Below, one piece after another: positions 37,380-45,196 of a stretch of 64,000 nt of DNA. The translations under genes were made by a program, and so were the position numbers. Position 1 is the first letter of the stretch. Every line of letters begins with the position of its first letter. Location of the stretch: assembly GCA_943357175.1 (NCBI GenBank), contig CALRGE010000007.1, forward strand, positions 1-64,000, read 5' to 3'. The notes beneath the pieces are model-generated. The model worked only from the letters and a program-made list of their open reading frames with translations. It was not told the origin of the DNA and did no database searches. The DNA comes from Candidatus Peribacteria bacterium (GTDB lineage Bacteria > Patescibacteriota > Gracilibacteria > UBA1369 > 2-02-FULL-48-14).

Positions 37380-39599
37380 ATGAAAAAACATTCGATACTG
37401 TTAGGTATATTCTTATATCTTCTTTCAAGTTTGCCGGCTTCGGCAATTACAGTCCCAAGTCTGGAGACAACAATAGGTGTTGGAATTATGACTATTGCAG
37501 ATATGAATACTTACGCCGATGCAGTTTTTAACTACAATCAATCTACAGGTGAATATGCTGATTATACGGCAGACGCGAAAGATATTGCCGCAAGTGATGT
37601 CTATTTCCCTGATGACGGCACGATGTTGTACATCGGTTCTAATTATAAATTTGATAAAATCGGCTTCAATATAAATACTGCAGCTTCTACTTCATCTTCA
37701 AGTACTAAGCATTTTAAACTTGAATATTACAACAATGGCACTTGGTCCAGTTTAGATTTTGATGATAGCTCAAGTAATTTTTCAGACACAGGAAAACAGT
37801 CAATTTCATTTGATATTCCGGAAGCTTGGGACTCATCGTCTTACACTCAGGCTACTGTAGATAATGAAAAGAATTTCTGGATTAGAATTGATGCGAATAG
37901 TTCTACAAGTGTGAGTGAAGTGGCAGAGGTTTCGCAAATTGCATTGCGAGCATACAATTTTGCTCTGATTGCGGAAACAGAAAGAGGGACTGATTTAAAC
38001 GAATCTCTCACAGAAGATGATTTTGCTGTTTCAGGTGGTTCGGGAAATACTATTGAGGGATTTAGAGATGAAGATGATGGAGTTTATTCATTAGCTCTTC
38101 ATGATAACAATTCTGATAACAACTATAATGTTTTGGTTTCGCCATCAAATTATGTTGCTCAAACAATTACAAGCGGTGATTTGTCAGATTTAAGTTCAAG
38201 GAAAACAGTTACAGGAGATTTCCAATACACTCATGTTATTCAGGTGAAAAATAGTAGTGGGACTTATATTATTCCTGATTTGGTTGTCGCAAATGGTGTT
38301 ACTTGTGACATTGGTGCTGTGTTTGCATACTGTGCACTTTCAATTACGAAAGATGGAACTTTGGCGTCGGAAGATTTGGTTGTTACAAAGAGTGGATACA
38401 CAACAAAAAGTACGGTTTTGGCTGGTCAGCGTGATGAAACTGGAGATTCACAAATTATAACTTCAGTAACTTTAACAGAAAGTAGTAGTTCTGGTGGTAC
38501 GGATACTCCTGATGAATATGCTACTTTGAGCATTGATGTGCAAAATGAAGATGGCACAGCTTTGAAAGGAATAGATGAAGATGATTTTGATATTTCTAGT
38601 GGAACAGATAACGAAATATACGGATATACAAATAATAATAATGGGAATTATATTTTGAGTTTAAATGGAAGCGCGACTGATACTTCATATTCTGTTCGTC
38701 TTGAAGCGGATGGTTATGTTGCAAACACCTTCTCAACAGAATCTCTTGAAGATGATACTACATACAAAAGTCTTTCCATGAAATTTGCTTACAAGGTGAA
38801 AGTAACTGGATCTAACGGTACCGTGATTACTAATGCGACTGTGAAGGCCGGAAACAGTTTAGGAACACTTTGTTACTATATTGGCTCAGGATATTATGGG
38901 TGTGCCGTTCCTGTTTCAGATACATCAACTCAGTTCAAGGTTACTGCTTCAAAATACAAAACTTACTATGCAAATTTTGGAAGCGACAGAGACGATCAAA
39001 CTGATTCACAGCTCACTTCAAATGCTGAGCTAACTTATGATCCTACAGGTTGTTATTCACCATTTGATGATATTAGTGGGCATTGGGCGGAGAGTGTTAT
39101 TGAATCACTTTACTGTCGTGGAATTGTTAGTGGAAGAAGTGATTATAGATTTGAGCCTGATTCAACAATTACTCGTGCCGAATTCTTGAAAATTGCGCTT
39201 TTGAATGCTGGTTATAGCCCATCTGGTTATAACGGCGAAACTTTCAATGATGTTTACTCTAGTGATTGGTATTACAGTTATATTTCACTTGCGGAAGATC
39301 ATGATTTTATCAATGGTTATGAAGATGGTAGTTTCAAACCAAATAATTCTATAAATCGTGCTGAGGCGCTAACAATTTTGATTAGAATTGCAGGTCAAAC
39401 TTTGTATGGATTTGATTCCTCAGATCTTCCTTTCTGGGATGTTAGCGTTGATGATTGGTATGCATACGCAACAATTATTGCTTATCAAGATGACATTGTT
39501 GATGGCTATTCTGATGGCTCTTTCAGGCCTGAGAATGACATCACACGTGCTGAAGTCGTTATGATGAGTGCAAATGCTGAAGATGCATATTATGACTGA
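37380..39599 (+). CDS. Secreted SLH-domain surface protein with internal DDFxxSxGxxNxIxGF repeats
   Basis: Signal peptide; two visible copies of the repeat; C-terminal SLH repeats (FDDISGHWAESVIESLYCRGIVSG, FNDVYSSDWYYSYI, YQDDIVDGYSDGSFRPENDITRAE). Confidence 0.88.
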   Translation: MKKHSILLGIFLYLLSSLPASAITVPSLETTIGVGIMTIADMNTYADAVFNYNQSTGEYADYTADAKDIAASDVYFPDDGTMLYIGSNYKFDKIGFNINTAASTSSSSTKHFKLEYYNNGTWSSLDFDDSSSNFSDTGKQSISFDIPEAWDSSSYTQATVDNEKNFWIRIDANSSTSVSEVAEVSQIALRAYNFALIAETERGTDLNESLTEDDFAVSGGSGNTIEGFRDEDDGVYSLALHDNNSDNNYNVLVSPSNYVAQTITSGDLSDLSSRKTVTGDFQYTHVIQVKNSSGTYIIPDLVVANGVTCDIGAVFAYCALSITKDGTLASEDLVVTKSGYTTKSTVLAGQRDETGDSQIITSVTLTESSSSGGTDTPDEYATLSIDVQNEDGTALKGIDEDDFDISSGTDNEIYGYTNNNNGNYILSLNGSATDTSYSVRLEADGYVANTFSTESLEDDTTYKSLSMKFAYKVKVTGSNGTVITNATVKAGNSLGTLCYYIGSGYYGCAVPVSDTSTQFKVTASKYKTYYANFGSDRDDQTDSQLTSNAELTYDPTGCYSPFDDISGHWAESVIESLYCRGIVSGRSDYRFEPDSTITRAEFLKIALLNAGYSPSGYNGETFNDVYSSDWYYSYISLAEDHDFINGYEDGSFKPNNSINRAEALTILIRIAGQTLYGFDSSDLPFWDVSVDDWYAYATIIAYQDDIVDGYSDGSFRPENDITRAEVVMMSANAEDAYYD

Positions 39600-39618
39600 G
39601 TCTGATGCGGCGAAATTA

Positions 39619-39672
39619 AAAAGAGTCCGAACCAATGCTCACGCAATGCGTGACTGAGGCCAGGACTCTTTT
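39619..39672. terminator. Bidirectional terminator with 10-bp perfect stem
   Basis: AAAAGAGTCC (39619-39628) and GGACTCTTTT (39663-39672) between convergent genes. Confidence 0.85.
39634..39655 (+). repeat. Dispersed hairpin repeat copy 1 (AATGCTCACGC-AAT-GCGTGACT)
   Basis: Same core as 40068..40089 and inverted at 48653..48675. Confidence 0.7.
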
Positions 39673-39678
39673 ATTTTA

Positions 39679-39924
39679 TTATTTCTTGTTCGTATCACCT
39701 GTCGTTTTTTGTTGGTTATCTGTGGATGTTTTCTCGCTATCGGCATCTGCTTTGTCAGAATTTGTAACATCTTTGCGAGTTACATCACCTTTAGCACTGA
39801 TTGGATCTGTGGCACTTTTTATATCAAACTTGCCTTGTAGATTATCTCCAGATTGTTGATAGAAGAAGTATCCTCCAACCGCCAAAATGGATATAACAAT
39901 GATTGCAATGAGGGCTTTTTTCAT
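39679..39924 (-). CDS. Small TM-anchored hydrophilic protein
   Basis: MKKALIAIIVISILAVGGYFFYQQSGDNLQGKF then a charged tail. Confidence 0.65.
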   Translation of the reverse strand: MKKALIAIIVISILAVGGYFFYQQSGDNLQGKFDIKSATDPISAKGDVTRKDVTNSDKADADSEKTSTDNQQKTTGDTNKK

Positions 39925-40067
39925 AGAAAAAATATTAAATATGTAAGAACAAAACTACAGTAATTAATGAAGAGCTAAACTTCAACACTAAAAGTTTGAC
40001 CCTTGAAGGGCTTCGTTGTATGGTCTTCGGGCGGGTGTGCAATCCCAACCTTCTCACGAAGGTAAAC

Positions 40068-40089
40068 AATGCTCACGCTTCGCGTGACT
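40068..40089 (+). repeat. Dispersed hairpin repeat copy 2 (AATGCTCACGC-TTC-GCGTGACT)
   Basis: Lies 5 nt upstream of tRNA-Thr. Confidence 0.7.
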
Positions 40090-40094
40090 CGCTA

Positions 40095-40170
40095 GCCGCG
40101 GTAGCTCAGTTGGTAGAGCGCATCCATGGTAAGGATGAGGTCTCGGGTTCGATTCCCGATCGTGGCTCCA
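40095..40170 (+). tRNA. tRNA-Thr (GGT), CCA encoded
   Basis: GCCGCGGTAGCTCAGTTGGTAGAGC, anticodon loop CATCC-ATGGTAA-GGATG, GGTTCGATTCC, CCA. Confidence 0.95.
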
Positions 40171-40213
40171 TTACTAGACGTAGCCGAGCAGTTCGGTCTT
40201 GTTTGGTTTTGTT

Positions 40214-40250
40214 ACAAAAAAAGCCCCATTTCTGAGGCTTTTCTTTTTGT
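40214..40250 (+). terminator. Terminator downstream of tRNA-Thr
   Basis: AAAAAAAGCCCCATTTCTGAGGCTTTTCTTTTT. Confidence 0.75.
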
Positions 40251-40260
40251 AAATTTTAGA

Positions 40261-40920
40261 CTATCTGCAAGTGTTTAGTTTTCCGATGTAGCCGTTTTCA
40301 GGGCTTATTTCTGAAGTTGAAGAGATTGGGTTTCCTGATGAATCTTCAGCGACAATGAATGTTGCAGGAATTGTTGCTTTAATTGTATCTGCTATTAATG
40401 TTGAAACATTTGCGGCATCTGCAGTTAGATATAATTTTGTAATTACCGCTCCTGTTAGGCTGATGTTTCCTGTGAATGTTAGACTTTGGCTTGTATCTGA
40501 ACCTGATGATGATAGGCCGGTAGTTGTCATAATTGTTGCACCTGTTGAATCAACGATCTTTAGATCAGCGTAATTTGCCCCACTTGAGCTTAGTAGTCCA
40601 TCTCCGGTTGCTGTTAACTCAACAACTAAACTTGTTAATTTAACATCTGTTGTTCCGTCATTGCGTAAACCAAAATATGCGATTTTGAAATCATTTTGAC
40701 CAACCTTGTATGAACCTTTTGCACTAGGATTTGTTATGAAAAGTTTGTCTGGAGGATTTGTTGTTTCTGTCTCAGTTTCTTCAGTTGTTGTGGTTGTGCT
40801 TTCAGTACTTTCTGAACTTACGCTAGAAAAATCACCCTTTAGATTTTTTGTGTTAAAATATGCGGCTGATCCGCCGATGATTAAAACTAATGCTGCCGCT
40901 ATCAGAAATTTCTTATTCAT
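40261..40920 (-). CDS. TM-anchored secreted protein, hypothetical
   Basis: MNKKFLIAAALVLIIGGSAAYF anchor, Thr/Glu linker, beta-rich C-terminal part. Confidence 0.7.
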   Translation of the reverse strand: MNKKFLIAAALVLIIGGSAAYFNTKNLKGDFSSVSSESTESTTTTTEETETETTNPPDKLFITNPSAKGSYKVGQNDFKIAYFGLRNDGTTDVKLTSLVVELTATGDGLLSSSGANYADLKIVDSTGATIMTTTGLSSSGSDTSQSLTFTGNISLTGAVITKLYLTADAANVSTLIADTIKATIPATFIVAEDSSGNPISSTSEISPENGYIGKLNTCR

Positions 40921-41019
40921 ATGGTGGGTAGAAAATTAAACTAAGTGAACATTAAATCTTTAAATGGTTTTTGTCTATACATTTGACTTTGCAGTTTTGA
41001 ACCTGTAAATTCCGCCTCT

Positions 41020-41706
41020 ATGAGAAAACTTACAGATGTAACTCAATTTCCAGATAAAGGCCTTCCGTGGAAGAGGAGGGATTTCTCAGGTGAGAATCCA
41101 TTTCTGCTGCTTCGATTGGGACAGCTTTTGTCTGATATTGAGGAAAAAATGATTAGAACGAAGACAAGAAATTTGAGGACGAAAGATTTGATGGTGCTTC
41201 TGTTTGAAATGGCACGTATTTTGCCTGGTGAAGAAATTCGTTTGGGTAATTTTTATAATTTTTGGGATCTGGATGTTCAAGGTGCAAAAGTTGCTTTTGG
41301 GAATTGGTCGAAAAGTAAAAACTGTAAAAATGACAGACTAACTTATTTTGCAGAATTGGGCATGAGAAATGATTGGGATTCTTTTGAACTGGTTTACGAT
41401 GATCTTTTTTCGGTACCACTTGAGCGTATAAGAAGTTATATTAGCTGTGTTTTACAAACGGGTTCTGAATCGGAAAAATATGCACTTGCCTCAATTCTTG
41501 AGAATGGAGTTCTGGATTTTGACCTGTTAGTCGAATCACTCTATAAATTTTTACCTCAGATTAAAGTGCTCAAAAAAAATTCTGGGTCGATTGAAAGTTT
41601 AAAGCAAGCGCTATCTGCAAGAGTTAGAGTATGTATTGAAAAACCTATCGCTGTTGAACCCGAGCCGCGAATGGCGCAAATTCTTCAGTTTAAAAAGCGA
41701 GATTAG
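41020..41706 (+). CDS. Hypothetical protein, tandem paralog A
   Basis: GSESEKYALASILENGVLDFDLLVESLYKFL matches the next gene. Confidence 0.65.
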   Translation: MRKLTDVTQFPDKGLPWKRRDFSGENPFLLLRLGQLLSDIEEKMIRTKTRNLRTKDLMVLLFEMARILPGEEIRLGNFYNFWDLDVQGAKVAFGNWSKSKNCKNDRLTYFAELGMRNDWDSFELVYDDLFSVPLERIRSYISCVLQTGSESEKYALASILENGVLDFDLLVESLYKFLPQIKVLKKNSGSIESLKQALSARVRVCIEKPIAVEPEPRMAQILQFKKRD

Positions 41707-41711
41707 TTTAT

Positions 41712-42356
41712 ATGACAAAAGTTTTAAAATTTCCTGGTTCGTACGCCCCAAAACGTAGAGTGTATGTGAAGGATAATGGTGAATTTTTTGAATTACGTTT
41801 GAATGCAATCTTGAAGAATTTAGATAAGCAGCTTGTTTTTGTTGGCACTGAAAAAAGACTGTCCGCAAAAAATCTTTTCGATTTTGTTTCAACAGTTTTT
41901 AAATTTCTGCCAAAGGAGCAAATGATGTTTTTGGAGTCTATGGAATTTGGTCAATTTGATGTTAGTAAAGCGGCAGAGGCATTCAATATTTGGGTGGATT
42001 CCAAACATAAAATTGTGCCTGGTGATTTGGATTTTGAAACCGTTAAGATGAGAAGAGATGACAGAAGTATTTTTGGGAACGTGTTGAGGTCTTTAATTGA
42101 GATTGAGACTTCTGGCTTGCAGGGTTTGATAAATTTTTATGAGACAAAAGGTAGTGAAGTTGAAAAATACGCACTCTCTATGATATTGAGATATGCCCAT
42201 GTTGATTTTGAGTATTTTATAGATCATTTTGAACAATATTTGAAGAATGTTGAATCTCTTCCAGACAATCGAGCAATTTTAGATGTCATGAGAAAAGTAG
42301 TGACTTCAAAGGTGAATTTGTGTTTAGATAGATCTAATGAAGAAACGATTGCATGA
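41712..42356 (+). CDS. Hypothetical protein, tandem paralog B
   Basis: GSEVEKYALSMILRYAHVDFEYFIDHFEQYL matches the previous gene. Confidence 0.65.
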   Translation: MTKVLKFPGSYAPKRRVYVKDNGEFFELRLNAILKNLDKQLVFVGTEKRLSAKNLFDFVSTVFKFLPKEQMMFLESMEFGQFDVSKAAEAFNIWVDSKHKIVPGDLDFETVKMRRDDRSIFGNVLRSLIEIETSGLQGLINFYETKGSEVEKYALSMILRYAHVDFEYFIDHFEQYLKNVESLPDNRAILDVMRKVVTSKVNLCLDRSNEETIA

Positions 42357-43011
42357 AATCGATGCGTTGAGAGGAATTGCACTTGTTATGATGATTATTT
42401 TCCATTTCTTTTTTGATTTGGATTATTTGGGGATTTTTGAGAGTGATATGTGGAGTGGTGGCTGGTTGGTTTTGGCGAGAATCGGGCAGATTTTGTTTTT
42501 GGGATTGGTGGGTTTTTCTGTTGCGCTTTCTTCGCGTGGAGTTTCAGGTCAGCTGGTAAGAGGTGCGCGGATATTTGGGGCTGGAATGCTGGTGAGTTTT
42601 GTGACTTGGCTTTTTGCCGGAGATGCTTTTGTTAAATTTGGCGTTTTGCACTTTATTGGAGTGGCGGTTGTGATTGCGGCGTGGTTTAAGAGTCGGCCTC
42701 GGACGGCCTTGTGCGTTGCAGTCTTCAGTTTTATTTTGGGCGAATATTTTAAAACGCTTGTTGTGGGCGTGGGTTTTCTTTTCCCGATCGGATTGGTTCC
42801 GCTCGGCTTTTCTTCACTCGATTATTTCCCGATTTTTCCGTGGTTGTCGGTCGTGTTGGTTGGTTTGCTTGGAGGAGAGTTTTATAAGAGTCGCTGGAGG
42901 TACGGCGAAGTTTTTTTGCTTTCGTGGATGGGAAGGCATTCACTTGCGATTTACTTGATTCACCAGCCGATTTTGATTGGAGTCTTGTTGGGAGCGAAAA
43001 GTGTTTTATGA
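42337..43011 (+). CDS. DUF1624/HGSNAT-like membrane acyltransferase
   Basis: MKKRLHEIDALRGIALVMMIIFHFFFDLDYLG, SWMGRHSLAIYLIHQPILIG. Confidence 0.85.
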   Translation: MKKRLHEIDALRGIALVMMIIFHFFFDLDYLGIFESDMWSGGWLVLARIGQILFLGLVGFSVALSSRGVSGQLVRGARIFGAGMLVSFVTWLFAGDAFVKFGVLHFIGVAVVIAAWFKSRPRTALCVAVFSFILGEYFKTLVVGVGFLFPIGLVPLGFSSLDYFPIFPWLSVVLVGLLGGEFYKSRWRYGEVFLLSWMGRHSLAIYLIHQPILIGVLLGAKSVL

Positions 43012-43015
43012 TACC

Positions 43016-43053
43016 CCCGCCGGCGGGACTCAAACTGCACCCGGGTGCAGTTT
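43016..43053. repeat. Two adjacent perfect palindromes
   Basis: CCCGCCGGCGGG (43016-43027) and AAACTGCACCCGGGTGCAGTTT (43032-43053). Confidence 0.9.
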
Positions 43054-43079
43054 CTAACCTGAAAAATCTACGGGCGAGG

Positions 43080-43108
43080 TTGACAAAATCCTCCTTTTGG
43101 CGTACTTT
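43080..43108 (+). promoter_or_regulatory. Sigma70-type promoter with -10 box 8 nt from ATG
   Basis: TTGACA (43080-43085), N17, TACTTT (43103-43108), N8, ATG (43117). Confidence 0.7.
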
Positions 43109-43116
43109 CATCTCCT

Positions 43117-43746
43117 ATGATAGAAAATCTCGTCAGAGAACAATACGGAAGAAGCGTTGATTTACTAGAACGCGGAAGATTAATAGAAGGAGTAATAATT
43201 CCGTCTGAGCGAGACTGTATAGAATTGCTGCGTGAACAGTTAACAGATCCACAAATCAGCCACATTCAAGAAAAAATTCGCCGTCCAGTATTTCAAATTG
43301 TGCCACAGAAACCATTCCAAGACTTTGAAAATGCGCTAAATCTAAATAGACAAGCTGATGAACGTGAAGCTTATCTTACTCCTTACATTAGAGAAAGATT
43401 CACAAAATTGCCTTCTAATAATGAAGTTCAAATTGGATTTGTTGAAGGTATGCCAAGATTACCAGGTACGTCACTAGTACAATTCCCATTTTTAGAACAA
43501 AGACGGCTTTATAAAAAATCACTACTACTAGGTGTAACCGTAATCCATCCTAGACATTATTCACTTCTTCAGCTTAATGGAAGATTAGATGTAGGATACT
43601 GGTCATATCTTGAGGATAATTTAGAAAATGATGCTTACCTGCCCGGTGGCTATAGTTCTGACCAGGTCTACTTCCGTGAGTACAATCTTGAGGGTGAGAT
43701 TCATAATGCGCGCTGGCGGTCTGCGGTGATGGTTTCGGCGAATTAG
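43117..43746 (+). CDS. Hypothetical protein, 209 aa
   Basis: Long ORF with a canonical promoter directly upstream. Confidence 0.6.
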   Translation: MIENLVREQYGRSVDLLERGRLIEGVIIPSERDCIELLREQLTDPQISHIQEKIRRPVFQIVPQKPFQDFENALNLNRQADEREAYLTPYIRERFTKLPSNNEVQIGFVEGMPRLPGTSLVQFPFLEQRRLYKKSLLLGVTVIHPRHYSLLQLNGRLDVGYWSYLEDNLENDAYLPGGYSSDQVYFREYNLEGEIHNARWRSAVMVSAN

Positions 43747-43793
43747 GCTTTGGGCTTTAGTTTTTCTTAAAGTTTGTTATATTCACACTGCTT

Positions 43794-44651
43794 ATGTTCA
43801 ATGAAGAAGGAAAAAATTTGGCGCAGATGCTTAAGGGTGGCGTGATTATGGATGTCACAAATGCTGAGCAGGCAAAGATTGCGGAAGCAGCTGGAGCTTG
43901 TAGTGTGATGGCACTTGAACGTGTGCCTTCGGATATTCGAAAAGAGGGTGGAGTGGCGAGAATGAGTGATCCGCAGATGATTAAGGATATTCAAGCGGCG
44001 GTGACAATTCCGGTGATGGCGAAAGTGAGAATTGGGCATATGGTTGAGGCGCAAATTTTGGAGGCGCTCGAGATTGATTTTATTGATGAAAGTGAGGTGT
44101 TAACGCCGGCTGATCCTTTCGCGCATGTTGTGAAAAAAGATTTCAAAGTGCCATTTGTTTGTGGCGCGACGAATTTGGGTGAGGCACTTCGAAGAATAAA
44201 CGAGGGCGCTTCGATGATTCGAACTAAGGGCGAGGCGGGAACAGGAAATGTGATTGAAGCCGTTAGGCATATTAAAACAATTCAGGCGGAAATTGCAGAT
44301 TTGGGCGGAAAGAATTTGGCGGAATTGGCGGAACTTTACAGAGTGCCTGTGGAGCTTTTGGAGCAGGTGCGAGATTTGGGAAGATTGCCGGTAGTGAATT
44401 TTGCTGCTGGTGGAATTGCGACTCCGGCTGATGCAGCGCTTTGCATGCAGATGGGTTGCGATGGCGTTTTTGTGGGAAGCGGAATTTTCAAATCTTCAGA
44501 TCCATTAAAGATGGCAAAGGCAATTGTGGAAGCGACCATTCATTTCCGCGATCCAAAAAAACTCGCTGAAATTTCAAGTGGACTTGGTTCGGCAATGCCA
44601 GGTTTGAATATTGAAGATTTGTCTGTGAGAATGCAATCACGTGGAATATGA
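43794..44651 (+). CDS. pdxS: Pyridoxal 5'-phosphate synthase lyase subunit
   Basis: [56 protein letters not shown]. Confidence 0.97.
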   Translation: MFNEEGKNLAQMLKGGVIMDVTNAEQAKIAEAAGACSVMALERVPSDIRKEGGVARMSDPQMIKDIQAAVTIPVMAKVRIGHMVEAQILEALEIDFIDESEVLTPADPFAHVVKKDFKVPFVCGATNLGEALRRINEGASMIRTKGEAGTGNVIEAVRHIKTIQAEIADLGGKNLAELAELYRVPVELLEQVRDLGRLPVVNFAAGGIATPADAALCMQMGCDGVFVGSGIFKSSDPLKMAKAIVEATIHFRDPKKLAEISSGLGSAMPGLNIEDLSVRMQSRGI

Positions 44652-45166
44652 TTGGAGTCTTAGCTTTTCATGGCGGTTTTGCGGAGCATATATCGACTCT
44701 GAGGAAGGCGGGTTTTGAAAGTTGCGAAGTGCGTAGTGTGCAGGATTTAAGTGGTTTGAGCGGTTTAATTATTCCGGGTGGTGAGAGCACAGTGATCTGG
44801 AAGTTTTTGGAGAAAACTGGACTTGGTGAGGCTTTGCGCGTGGCGAAATTTCCGATTTATGGAACATGCGCGGGAATGATTGTTTTGGCGAAAGATAAGC
44901 TTGGTTTAATTGATATCTCCGTGGAGAGAAATGCTTACGGTAGGCAAGTTGCGAGTTTCATTACTGATTTGGAGATTGTCGGGCGGATTTTGCCGGTTGG
45001 ACATTTTATTCGAGCGCCGAAAATTACTCGAGTTGGAGAAGGTGTTGAGGTTTTGGCGAGTCATGATGGCGTTCCTGTTTTTGTGCGACAAGGGAATATT
45101 TGGGCGAGCAGTTTTCATCCGGAGTTAAGTGCTGAGACGTCTATTCACGAGATGATATTTTCGTGA
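44648..45166 (+). CDS. pdxT: Pyridoxal 5'-phosphate synthase glutaminase subunit
   Basis: [42 protein letters not shown]; overlaps pdxS by 4 nt. Confidence 0.96.
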   Translation: MIGVLAFHGGFAEHISTLRKAGFESCEVRSVQDLSGLSGLIIPGGESTVIWKFLEKTGLGEALRVAKFPIYGTCAGMIVLAKDKLGLIDISVERNAYGRQVASFITDLEIVGRILPVGHFIRAPKITRVGEGVEVLASHDGVPVFVRQGNIWASSFHPELSAETSIHEMIFS

Positions 45167-45196
45167 TAGCCTGTCGCATGCAATTTAAAAAAATAC

